Below, piece after piece: positions 1-5,046 of a DNA stretch of 5,046 bases. Origin of the DNA: an uncultured Selenomonadales bacterium (lineage in GTDB: Bacteria; Bacillota; Negativicutes; Selenomonadales; Selenomonadaceae); NCBI GenBank assembly GCA_947167555.1, contig CAMVIO010000166.1:1-5046 (forward strand), read 5' to 3'. A program made the translations under genes and the position numbers. The number at the start of each line of letters is the position of its first letter. Position 1 is the stretch's first letter. The notes below the pieces were generated by a model. It had not been told where the DNA came from. It searched no databases and saw nothing but the letters and a program-made list of their open reading frames with translations.

Positions 1-54
1 GCAAGCATCACAGGCCGTAATTGGATAATTGAAGCTTTTAATTAGAGAATAGTA

Positions 55-1650
55 TCAACCCTCGCTGCTGGAAGCGTTGAAGGTCAAGTCCGTATAGGCG
101 TGCTTGAGGAGCTCCTCGTCGACGGTGATTTCGTTGGCGGTAGCGATCCCTTCATAGAACTTGGTCCACAGATTGTTCTTGACCATGGTATCGCGATAGG
201 TCATTTCGTCGGTGGAGACATAGCGAACGATATAATAAGCGGTATCGCTCTCATAGCTGGTAAACAGATCTCCGGCCTTGCGATTCTCGTCAAAGAGGAA
301 TTCGCGGATTTCGTCTATGGAGTAGGTGTGGGAGACACTGTTGGTGTTGACGCTCAAATCCAGATCGGTGACAGCCTTGCTGAATTCATCGTCGCTCATG
401 CCGTCCTTGATGGCGGCGACCAAAGCGTCGCGTCTCTGCTTGGCGGTCTTCTGTTCTTCCTTTGCTTCGCTGTCTGCTGTGCCTGTGTCTTTGGAGTCCG
501 TCGACTTCTCATCATCCTTCTTTTCCTCTTCCTTGTCCTTCTGGATCGTGATGATGTTCGCGTTCACCAGGCAATAATCGTTGGTTTCACGGCTGTCAAA
601 GCGGACCGTAAAGTAGGTGAGCTCCTTTTCGTCCTTGGCGAAGACCTTTACGTCGCCCTCCTTCCGGGCGTCTTCGAAGAGCCAATTGGACACTTCTTCG
701 TTCAGATAGGTAGCAACAGTGGACTTGTTGTAGGTGACGGAAACAGCGTCCTCAGGCATCTCCTTGGTGTAGCCCTCCGCCTTCTCCTTGGCGGCGGCCT
801 TGGCCTCATCGGTGTAGGTGGTCGCAGGAGCGGTGGCGGCCTCGGTGCTTTCGGTGTTGTCCTTCGTGTCGGGGTTGACGGCCTCGCCGCTGGGTTCTAC
901 CTTGGAAGACTCGGCGGCAACGGTGGCGTAGGTGAAGCTCACCAGGTCATAGGCGCCGGTATCTTCCTCATAGGCGGCCTTCAACTCCTCAGCGCTGGGC
1001 TGGAACTCCTCGTTGAGCTTGCTGGCATAGGCGGTATAGGTCATGAAAAGTTCCATGTACTGCTTGTAGTTGTCTGCGTTGCAGCCCTCTCCGAAGCGGG
1101 CGTGGAGATACTTGTCCATGTTGGAGAAGCCGTAGTTCTGAGCTTCTGCTTTCAGAGACTCTATGGCGGTGTCGATGTTGGCTTTCTGTTCGTCGTTCAG
1201 CTGGAAGCCGTCGGCCTTCGCCTTGGCGCAGACGTTCAGAATTTCGCGCAGGGTGCTCTTGGTGTTCTCCTTCAGATAGTCCTCCATAGTGCCATCATCT
1301 CCGAAGAAGGACTGCTGCTTGGACAGGGGTACGCCGGCCTGAATCAGGAAGGAATAGCTGTTGTAGAAATTGGAAGCGTTCAGGTTGTAGAAATAATTAT
1401 AAATGGGAACGGATACCGTTTCCTCGCCCACGGTTACGGCAGCAGCCTTGTTGTCATAGCTGGGACGATTGACCAGCTTGATAACGCCGAACACAGCAGC
1501 GGCGCACACCACCACAGCCAGGACCGCGATCAGGACGTTCCTCAGCAGCTTGTTCTTTCTCTCTTTTTCCTTCTGGGCAGCGACGTCTCTCGCGGACAGT
1601 CCCTGCTCTTCAAGTTCTTTGCGCTTCTTTTTGGATGCGGATGCGCTCAT
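55..1650 (-). CDS. Membrane-anchored SurA/PrsA-like foldase (peptidyl-prolyl isomerase-like protein)
   Basis: The 531-residue protein has a very basic cytoplasmic N-terminus (residues 1-37), one hydrophobic span (about 35-60) and a large predicted extracytoplasmic part. There is no lipobox, so it looks like a signal-anchor protein rather than a PrsA-type lipoprotein. Residues about 70-230 are helical and read like a SurA N-terminal chaperone domain (VTVGEETVSVPIYNYFYN, then charged helices). Two related modules follow, about 316-353 (NWLFEDARKEGDV ... YFTVRFDS) and 446-480 (EFLFDENRKAGDL ... YYIVRYVS). They resemble the end of parvulin (PPIC) domains and are separated by a Lys/Glu/Asp-rich linker (371-408). 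A Thr/Ala/Glu-rich insert lies at about 250-280. Isomerase activity is doubtful because I see no full parvulin core; a chaperone role for exported proteins is inferred. The ATG at 1650 is preceded by GAGAGG about 12 bases upstream, and a promoter lies at 1711-1739. The stop is TGA at 55-57, and no clear terminator follows before the window edge. Confidence 0.8.
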   Translation of the reverse strand: MSASASKKKRKELEEQGLSARDVAAQKEKERKNKLLRNVLIAVLAVVVCAAAVFGVIKLVNRPSYDNKAAAVTVGEETVSVPIYNYFYNLNASNFYNSYSFLIQAGVPLSKQQSFFGDDGTMEDYLKENTKSTLREILNVCAKAKADGFQLNDEQKANIDTAIESLKAEAQNYGFSNMDKYLHARFGEGCNADNYKQYMELFMTYTAYASKLNEEFQPSAEELKAAYEEDTGAYDLVSFTYATVAAESSKVEPSGEAVNPDTKDNTESTEAATAPATTYTDEAKAAAKEKAEGYTKEMPEDAVSVTYNKSTVATYLNEEVSNWLFEDARKEGDVKVFAKDEKELTYFTVRFDSRETNDYCLVNANIITIQKDKEEEKKDDEKSTDSKDTGTADSEAKEEQKTAKQRRDALVAAIKDGMSDDEFSKAVTDLDLSVNTNSVSHTYSIDEIREFLFDENRKAGDLFTSYESDTAYYIVRYVSTDEMTYRDTMVKNNLWTKFYEGIATANEITVDEELLKHAYTDLTFNASSSEG

Positions 1651-1710
1651 TTGTTCATCAATCCTCTCAAAAAAATGCTTTGGCCCCGGTTTTGGGCCCG
1701 ATTGCCACCT

Positions 1711-1739
1711 ATTATACTCTTTTTCATTTCAACATGCAA
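1711..1739 (-). promoter_or_regulatory. Sigma-A-type promoter for the foldase-like gene
   Basis: Read on the minus strand, a -35 box TTGCAT (1734-1739) is separated by exactly 17 bases from a perfect -10 box TATAAT (1711-1716). Transcription would start near 1704, giving a leader of about 55 bases. That leader contains a small GC hairpin (GGCCC/GGGCC arms at 1682-1686 and 1694-1698 in plus-strand coordinates) before the GAGAGG ribosome binding site. The promoter lies downstream of the 6S-like RNA T-tract, so the foldase gene can be expressed independently. Confidence 0.8.
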
Positions 1740-1786
1740 GAAAAAGTTTGTAAAAAAGCAAAAAAATACAAAAGCTGAAAAAAGCG

Positions 1787-1799
1787 AAAAAAACCCCGC
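1787..1799 (-). terminator. Intrinsic terminator ending the 6S-like RNA
   Basis: On the minus strand the 3' strand of the RNA's closing stem, GCGGGG (1794-1799), is followed directly by seven T (1787-1793). More T-rich sequence follows to about 1740. The GC-rich strand pairs with CCCUGC at the RNA's 5' end (1981-1986), so the closing helix plus the U tract would act as the terminator. No separate local hairpin is needed, although termination by such a long-range stem is an inference. Confidence 0.65.
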
Positions 1800-1990
1800 T
1801 ATGGCCGTGTGCGCCCATTTATAACCTGCACGTTCCGGGCAGGTGGGTCGCCCCTTCCGGGCTTCTCTGTTCCCAACGTCCGTTCCGGTCGAGGCCGGAG
1901 CGGGAGGTCTACAATCCACCAGGAAAGATCAGGCGTCCCGTAAAAATGTTGTGGGTCTAAAAGGGCACATCACGCACCAAGCAGGGTGTT
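1794..1990 (-). ncRNA. ssrS: 6S RNA (Firmicutes-type), regulator of sigma-A RNA polymerase
   Basis: This roughly 195-base stretch has no plausible gene but can fold into the 6S architecture on the minus strand. The closing stem is CCCUGC (1981-1986) with GCGGGG (1794-1799), with one G-U pair. The next helix is UGUGCCC (1963-1969) with GGGCGCA (1810-1816). A large internal bubble follows, whose 3' strand holds a perfect 6-bp hairpin, ACCUGC/GCAGGU (1824-1829 and 1839-1844), a feature known from Firmicutes 6S RNAs. The distal arm ends in a CCGG/CCGG hairpin (1886-1889 and 1896-1899). Known 6S RNAs mimic an open promoter, bind the housekeeping RNA polymerase holoenzyme and template short product RNAs. 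The length fits the family. The 5' end is not fixed: it lies within about 20 bases of the DUF1292 stop, so the RNA may be processed from that transcript or use a promoter inside the gene's end. The call rests on secondary structure and remembered consensus, not on a covariance search. Confidence 0.75.
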
Positions 1991-2002
1991 TAACAGAGGG
2001 GA

Positions 2003-2287
2003 TTATTCTTCGTCTTCTTCCGCTTCTTCTTCGTACTCATCCAACAGCAGCTCGTAAACGGCGGCAAGCTCTTCCTCGTCGGTGACGGCCTCCAAAATCT
2101 CCTCGCCGTCTTCCTCCACGACCTTCAGAACGCTGACCTCCAGCTCGGCGTCCTCATCCTGTCCGGCCGGACAAACGCCCAGGTAGGTGCTGCCCTGGTA
2201 TTCTACGCTGCAGAGCACCTCCAGCTCGTATTCCACACCGTCCTCGTCGGTGATGGTGATAAAGTCGTCTCCGAACAACTCGCTCAT
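2003..2287 (-). CDS. DUF1292 (YrzB-like) small acidic protein
   Basis: The 94-residue protein begins MSELFGDDFITITDEDGVEYELEVL, the typical DUF1292 opening: a beta-strand-rich segment with an I-T-D-E-D-G turn, followed by a second strand pair (YQGSTYLGVCPA). A Glu/Asp-rich region leads to an acidic tail (DEYEEEAEEDEE). Members are widespread in Firmicutes, often near ruvX and the alaS region, and their biochemical role is not established. I place the start at 2287 rather than the upstream in-frame ATG at 2302. GGAGG (2296-2300, minus strand) lies 8 bases before the inner ATG and overlaps the outer start codon, so it must serve the inner one. The expected ruvX neighbour is absent, and the gene has its own promoter at 2318-2346. 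The 6S-like RNA starts within about 20 bases of its stop. Confidence 0.88.
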   Translation of the reverse strand: MSELFGDDFITITDEDGVEYELEVLCSVEYQGSTYLGVCPAGQDEDAELEVSVLKVVEEDGEEILEAVTDEEELAAVYELLLDEYEEEAEEDEE

Positions 2288-2317
2288 GATTTGTTCCTCC
2301 ATTTCCTTTCTGTATTT

Positions 2318-2346
2318 ATTTTACCTGTTTTGAAGTGGAAAATCAA
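2318..2346 (-). promoter_or_regulatory. Sigma-A-type promoter for the DUF1292 gene
   Basis: On the minus strand, TTGATT (2341-2346) and TAAAAT (2318-2323) are separated by exactly 17 bases. The predicted start near 2311 gives a leader of roughly 24 bases ending in the GGAGG ribosome binding site. Spacing and position fit a housekeeping promoter. It probably drives DUF1292 and may also read into the 6S-like RNA, because no terminator lies between them. Confidence 0.7.
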
Positions 2347-2399
2347 GAGAAAATCTGTCAGTCGGAAATAGCGTTTTACGCAAAATTCATAGTTTGAAA

Positions 2400-2415
2400 T
2401 TGTGCAAGCTCACAA
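2400..2415. promoter_or_regulatory. 16-base inverted repeat in the divergent intergenic region, possible operator
   Basis: TTGTG-CAAGCT-CACAA is a perfect 5-bp inverted repeat around a six-base centre. It sits between the -35 box of the leftward promoter (2341-2346) and that of the rightward promoter (2434-2439). It resembles a short dimeric-regulator site, but the half-site spacing is two bases shorter than a CRP/FNR-type TGTGA-N6-TCACA site. No regulator is encoded nearby, and chance occurrence is plausible. Confidence 0.3.
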
Positions 2416-2433
2416 AAAATATAAAATTAGGTA

Positions 2434-2462
2434 TTGGAATTTGCGCTGCAATCGTTTATAAT
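2434..2462 (+). promoter_or_regulatory. Sigma-70-type promoter for the PaaK gene
   Basis: TTGGAA (2434-2439) is followed after exactly 17 bases by a perfect TATAAT (2457-2462). Transcription would begin near 2469. The 5' leader then carries a hairpin (2480-2500) and a GGAGG ribosome binding site (2502-2506) before the ATG at 2512. The promoter and PaaK are correctly oriented, which supports expression of the right-hand pair of genes from here. Confidence 0.75.
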
Positions 2463-2479
2463 ATAAAATGAAAGAGTTC

Positions 2480-2500
2480 GAGCATATCAGAGCTATGCTC
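2480..2500 (+). promoter_or_regulatory. 5'-UTR hairpin abutting the Shine-Dalgarno
   Basis: GAGCATA (2480-2486) and TATGCTC (2494-2500) are perfect 7-bp arms around a seven-base loop, ending one base before GGAGG at 2502-2506. The position, about 11 bases after the predicted transcription start, suggests mRNA stabilisation or an influence on ribosome access. CTCC at 2498-2501 is also complementary to the adjacent GGAG. There is no T-run, so it is not a terminator, and it is too small for any riboswitch I know. Confidence 0.5.
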
Positions 2501-2511
2501 CGGAGGCGTTT

Positions 2512-2561
2512 ATGAATCTTCTGTCTGAAAAGCAAAAAACCGAAAAGTCTGGAATCGCGAG
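2512..2561 (+). other. Out-of-frame 5' segment of the PaaK gene (ATG with strong RBS, apparent frameshift)
   Basis: An ATG at 2512 has GGAGG five bases upstream and reads MNLLSEKQKTEKSG, then runs into the wrong frame over PaaK. The PaaK frame is open back to a TGA at 2526-2528. Just before the Met at 2562 it reads K-A-K-N-R-K-V-W-N-R-E, and the V-W-N-R-E-M-E-T-L-P-R-E-E-L run is the usual start of anaerobe PaaK proteins. One extra base between 2512 and about 2547, for example in the A6 run at 2534-2539, would join them as MNLLSEKQKNRKVWNREMETLP. Possible explanations are a sequencing or assembly indel, a real mutation, or ribosomal slippage. Confidence 0.65.
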
Positions 2562-3812
2562 ATGGAGACTCTTCCACGCGAAGAGCTTGAAAAGTTGCAG
2601 CTCAAGGGCCTTCAGAAGACCCTGCGCCGCGTTTGGGGCAATGAATTCTACCGCAAGCGCCTGGAAGCCGCAGGCGTGGGCTCGCCCGACGACGTGCAGA
2701 GCCTGGCGGACCTTTCGCGCCTGCCGTTCCTCACGAAAGAGGATTTCCGCGAGGCGTATCCGCTCAAGATGAACTGCGTCGCGCGCGAGGAGCTTCGCGA
2801 GTTCCACATGTCGTCCGGCTCGACGGGCACGCCGGTCGTGATGGCTTATACGAAGGGCGATCTCGTGCAGTGGGGCGAGTGCATGGCGCGCTGCTTCTCC
2901 ATGGCCGGCCTCCAGACCGGCGACGCATTCCAGATTATGCCGACGTTCGGGCTTTTCAACGGCGGCTTCGGGTGCTATCAGGGCTGCCGCAAGGCCGGGC
3001 TTTTCTGCGTGCCGGCCTCCAGCGGAAACACCGAGCGCCAAATCCGCCTCATGCGCGATTTCAAGGTTAAGGGCTTCTGCTCCGTCGTCTCCTACGTGCC
3101 GAGAATCATCGAAAAGCTCGACGCCGATCCTTCCGGCGACCACGACATTCCGTCGCTCAAGGTCGGGATATTCGGCTCGGAGACGTTCTCCGACGAAATG
3201 CGCCGCCGCATCGAATCCCGCCTGCATATCGAGTGCTTCGACATCTACGGCATGACCGAGACGGGCGGAATCGGCACGACAGGGCAGGATTGCCGCGCGC
3301 ACGCCGGCATACACGTCTGGGACGACCACTACATAACCGAGATCGTCGATCCCGCGACGGGCAAAGCCGTCCCCGACGGCGAATACGGCGAAGTCGTGTT
3401 CACTTCGCTCACGCGCGAGGCCATGCCGATCATCCGCTACCGCACCCACGATATTTCGCGCATCGTCAGCCGCGAGAAGTGCGAATGCGGCCGCACGCAC
3501 ATCCGCATCGACCGCATCACCGGCCGCACCGACGACATGCTTATCGTCAAGGGCGTGAATTTCTATCCCCGGCAGGTCGAGCAGGCGCTCATGGAGATTC
3601 CGGGCGTCAAGGATGAATTCCAGATCATCCTCGAAGAGCACGACGGCATGACGGATGTCACGATCAATGTCGAGGCCGATCCCGGCGTCACCGGCCACAC
3701 CGTGGCAAAGCACCTGCGCGAACGCCTCGGCTTCCTTCCCAAGGGCGACGTGTTCCCTGTGGGCACGCTGCCGCGCAGCGAAGGCAAGGCGAAGAGAGTA
3801 GTGCGGAAATAA
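2562..3812 (+). CDS. paaK: Phenylacetate-CoA ligase family protein (adenylate-forming)
   Basis: The enzyme family activates phenylacetate or related aryl acids to acyl-CoA using ATP and CoA through an acyl-adenylate, in the cytoplasm. Motifs, numbered from the Met at 2562: the P-loop SSGSTGTP (84-91), the IFGSE segment (203-207), the adenine/substrate motif YGMTETGG (229-236), IRYRTHD (291-297), a CECGRTH segment (307-313), the hinge motif GRTDDMLIVKG (321-331) and the C-terminal PRSEGKAKRV (404-413) with Lys409 as candidate catalytic lysine. All core motifs are intact, and the 416 residues are slightly short of the usual 430 or so. The shortfall is at the N-terminus, where a frameshift appears to detach the first 15-20 residues; Met2562 has only a weak ribosome binding site. 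No other phenylacetate pathway gene, and no indolepyruvate oxidoreductase partner common in anaerobes, is visible. The acid used is therefore unknown, and the symbol denotes the family rather than proven substrate specificity. Confidence 0.9.
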   Translation: METLPREELEKLQLKGLQKTLRRVWGNEFYRKRLEAAGVGSPDDVQSLADLSRLPFLTKEDFREAYPLKMNCVAREELREFHMSSGSTGTPVVMAYTKGDLVQWGECMARCFSMAGLQTGDAFQIMPTFGLFNGGFGCYQGCRKAGLFCVPASSGNTERQIRLMRDFKVKGFCSVVSYVPRIIEKLDADPSGDHDIPSLKVGIFGSETFSDEMRRRIESRLHIECFDIYGMTETGGIGTTGQDCRAHAGIHVWDDHYITEIVDPATGKAVPDGEYGEVVFTSLTREAMPIIRYRTHDISRIVSREKCECGRTHIRIDRITGRTDDMLIVKGVNFYPRQVEQALMEIPGVKDEFQIILEEHDGMTDVTINVEADPGVTGHTVAKHLRERLGFLPKGDVFPVGTLPRSEGKAKRVVRK

Positions 3813-3851
3813 CGCGCGCACGCAATCCCACCATACAACCTTCCATACTCC

Positions 3852-4763
3852 ATGCAAAACGATATACCGGATGTCGGGACGCAGATCCCGCGTGGGGCCG
3901 TCAGCATCTATCCGCAAGGCGATGCGATGGACGATTTCCCCGTACTCAAGGCGTTCCAGCAATACGTGGATGCCGAGCATGCGAAGGCGCAGAAGCGCAT
4001 GACGACGCTGTGCATATTCTTCGTCGTGCTGATGGTGGCGGTGATCGGCGTCTTCGTGCTTCTGTTGATGAGCATATCGCAGCGCAACAATTCGCTGAGC
4101 GACCAGCTCTTCCAGTTCATGCTGAAGGATCGCGACCGCCAGAACGTCATCGTGCAATCGCCGGCGCCGGCGCGCGAAAGCGATTCTTCCGAGATTCTCG
4201 CATTCCAGAAGCAGCTTTTCGACCAGCAGATGAAATTCATGGAAGAATCCATGAAAGCGCGCCCCGCCCCCGTCTCCGCGCCGGTCCCGGAGAGCGAGCG
4301 CGCGCAGTTCGCCGCGCAAAAGCTCGCGCACGAGCGCAAGGCGAAGAGCGAGGACGAGCGGCTCGCGAAGACCGCCGCCGTCCTCCAGGCGCAGGCCGAC
4401 GCGCTCGCGAAGGAGCGCGAGCGCCTGCGCCTGAAGGAAATAGATCTGCAGCGGCGCAACCTGTACCCGGATTTCTACCGGAACACGCCCGCCGCGCCCG
4501 CTCGCAGCGTCAATAATACCAGTGCGCCCGCGCCTGTGCCTGTCGAGGATGACGATGCCGATCTCGCGCTTCTCGATGCCGAGATCGCTTCCGAGGCGCG
4601 GAAAGTGGCCGACCAGGCGGCGAAGCCCGCGCAGAAGCCCGCCGCGCCTGCTGCGCCGCCGGCGCCTTCCGCCGGCAAGGACGACATCGACGAGCTGGTC
4701 GATACCATCGACGCGCCTGTCAGCCTGCCGGACGGCGCGCAGTGGTCCATGCCCCCGGAGTGA
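3852..4763 (+). CDS. Hypothetical single-pass membrane protein with coiled coil and Ala/Pro-rich linker
   Basis: I do not recognise a family for this 303-residue protein. It has a polar N-terminus (1-49), one strong hydrophobic span (about 52-74, LCIFFVVLMVAVIGVFVLLL) and a Gln/Phe-rich helix (113-136). A highly charged Glu/Lys/Arg/Ala coiled-coil stretch follows (about 148-203), then an acidic patch (231-248), an Ala/Pro/Lys-rich low-complexity linker (250-275) and a short acidic tail ending in WSMPPE. This layout suggests a membrane-anchored scaffold or envelope-spanning protein, but the function is unknown. The ATG at 3852 lies 39 bases after the PaaK stop and lacks a Shine-Dalgarno. The in-frame ATG at 3927 has AAGG seven bases upstream and would still retain the membrane span, so the shorter form (278 residues) is a realistic alternative. 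No promoter or terminator is seen between the two genes, so co-transcription with paaK is likely. The reverse-strand open frame over this region is a GC-rich shadow. Confidence 0.75.
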   Translation: MQNDIPDVGTQIPRGAVSIYPQGDAMDDFPVLKAFQQYVDAEHAKAQKRMTTLCIFFVVLMVAVIGVFVLLLMSISQRNNSLSDQLFQFMLKDRDRQNVIVQSPAPARESDSSEILAFQKQLFDQQMKFMEESMKARPAPVSAPVPESERAQFAAQKLAHERKAKSEDERLAKTAAVLQAQADALAKERERLRLKEIDLQRRNLYPDFYRNTPAAPARSVNNTSAPAPVPVEDDDADLALLDAEIASEARKVADQAAKPAQKPAAPAAPPAPSAGKDDIDELVDTIDAPVSLPDGAQWSMPPE

Positions 4764-4784
4764 TGCCGGGCGCAGCCGCAATGA

Positions 4785-4873
4785 GACGCTAGCGACGCAA
4801 GCGACAAAAGCGATAGAAGGGCTGTCCCGTCCATTTTGTCCTTTCTGTCGCTTACGCCCCTTATGTCCCTTTG
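4785..4873. repeat. Two facing arrays of a degenerate 9-base repeat
   Basis: Four consecutive 9-mers at 4785-4820 (GACGCTAGC, GACGCAAGC, GACAAAAGC, GATAGAAGG) are followed, after an eight-base gap, by five 9-mers at 4829-4873 (GTCCATTTT, GTCCTTTCT, GTCGCTTAC, GCCCCTTAT, GTCCCTTTG). The second array read in reverse is the same family, with consensus GAC(A/G)NAAG(C/G). The arms can pair: GACAAAA (4803-4809) with TTTTGTC (4834-4840), or, with two mismatches, 4794-4806 with 4846-4858. The structure begins 21 bases after the stop of the 303-residue gene. It may be a selfish or structural repeat, or an unusual 3' UTR or terminator; function unknown. Confidence 0.7.
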
Positions 4874-4921
4874 CTATCCGCCTCGTCGGAAGGCGATAGC
4901 GCGCGTGGCGACGGACGGGAC
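4824..4921. repeat. 9-bp perfect inverted repeat enclosing the second repeat array
   Basis: GTCCCGTCC (4824-4832) and GGACGGGAC (4913-4921) are exact reverse complements 80 bases apart. They bracket most of the second 9-mer array and the hairpin at 4873-4900. They could form the base of a larger folded element, or be related to the array unit itself, because GTCC is its core. Confidence 0.55.
4873..4900. repeat. Hairpin with one bulged base
   Basis: GCTATCCGCCT (4873-4883) pairs with AGGCGATAGC (4891-4900) over ten base pairs with a single bulged C and a seven-base loop. It directly follows the second 9-mer array. There is no T-run in either direction, so it does not qualify as a standard intrinsic terminator. 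Confidence 0.6.
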
Positions 4922-4944
4922 TTTGGCGCTTTGCGCCCCGCGCG
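4900..4944. repeat. Nested GC-rich inverted repeats
   Basis: CGCGCG (4900-4905) matches CGCGCG (4939-4944). Inside it, GGCGC-TTT-GCGCC (4925-4937) forms a tight 5-bp hairpin. Together with the preceding hairpin this makes a densely folded stretch of about 70 bases. No coding function is evident, and GC-rich composition raises the chance of accidental pairing. Confidence 0.4.
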
Positions 4945-5046
4945 TCCTCACTGCGAGTCTATATCTACCATTGGCAAGGGGAGACGCGAAGACGCAATCG
5001 AGCGTCGTCATGCTGGATTTCAAGACTTCGCCCGTGCACAGCGTTT
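4945..5046. other. No clear gene; possible start of a rightward gene at the window edge
   Basis: An ATG at 5010 on the plus strand is open to the window end and reads MLDFKTSPVHSV. The same frame is open upstream to at least a TTG at 4971. An AAGGGGAG purine stretch at 4976-4983 is too far from the ATG to support it. A small hairpin, GACGC/GCGTC (4991-4995 and 5002-5006), lies just before. Twelve codons are too few to identify anything, so this is only a possible gene 5' end. Confidence 0.15.

Noticed and set aside
100..1824. 574-residue open frame on the plus strand
   Set aside because: It lies antisense to the foldase-like gene and reads Gly/Val/Leu-rich nonsense with no motif. It runs through the promoter and the 6S-like RNA and has no supporting ribosome binding site.
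1647..1919. 90-residue minus-strand frame ending at the foldase start
   Set aside because: It crosses the 6S-like RNA, its T-tract (giving Phe-rich sequence) and the foldase promoter, and has no coding character.
2400..2415. CRP/FNR-type operator
   Set aside because: The half-site spacing is two bases too short for the known consensus, and no such regulator is encoded here.
2534..2540. Classic A-AAA-AAG-type programmed frameshift signal
   Set aside because: The run is AAAAAAC, but the incoming frame reads CAA AAA ACC, so only the P-site lysine codon re-pairs perfectly after a -1 slip. Slippage remains possible, but the canonical two-tRNA heptamer is not in register.
2493..4781. 762-residue open frame on the minus strand
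   Set aside because: It is an Arg/His/Ala-rich antisense shadow of PaaK and the membrane protein, as expected in GC-rich DNA. It has no domain pattern and spans two real genes and their promoter leader.
4785..4873. CRISPR array
   Set aside because: The units are contiguous 9-mers with no spacers and change orientation midway, and no cas gene is present.
4522..4899. 125-residue plus-strand frame reaching into the repeat arrays
   Set aside because: It overlaps the membrane protein in another frame and is Arg/Ser/Pro-rich. Its three-residue periodicity at the end simply reflects the 9-base repeats.

Overview
The window has two halves that look different and are divided by an AT-rich gap at about 2303-2511. 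The left half (1-2302) resembles a Clostridia/Oscillospiraceae-type Firmicute. It carries, all on the minus strand, a small acidic DUF1292 (YrzB-like) protein, a 6S-type regulatory RNA just downstream, and a long membrane-anchored foldase-like protein with a SurA-type N-terminal region. Two clear sigma-A-type promoters serve the two proteins, and the 6S-like RNA ends in a T-tract.

The right half (2434-5046) is on the plus strand and GC-rich. It holds a phenylacetate-CoA ligase (PaaK) family gene, then an unrecognised 303-residue protein with one membrane span, a charged coiled coil and an Ala/Pro-rich linker. The last 283 bases contain no convincing complete gene. They hold a striking structure: two facing arrays of degenerate 9-base repeats, followed by several hairpins. 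The style of this half (CGC/GCG/CTC-rich codons, weak ribosome binding sites, 9-mer arrays) is less typical of Clostridia. It could come from a PVC-group gut bacterium (Kiritimatiellota, Lentisphaerota or Verrucomicrobiota), but this rests on impression, not on a search. A chimeric contig or a transferred segment is a real possibility.

The most concrete oddity is at the PaaK 5' end. A good promoter, a 5'-UTR hairpin and a strong Shine-Dalgarno lead to an ATG at 2512, but that frame does not encode PaaK. The PaaK frame already carries recognisable PaaK-type residues upstream of its first Met (2562). This implies a one-base discontinuity, most simply at an A6 run at 2534-2539.

No CRISPR array, transposase, tRNA, rRNA or defence system is visible. 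The left genes fit housekeeping roles: envelope protein folding and RNA polymerase regulation. The right pair would be an aryl-CoA ligase plus a membrane protein of unknown role, 39 bases apart and probably co-transcribed.
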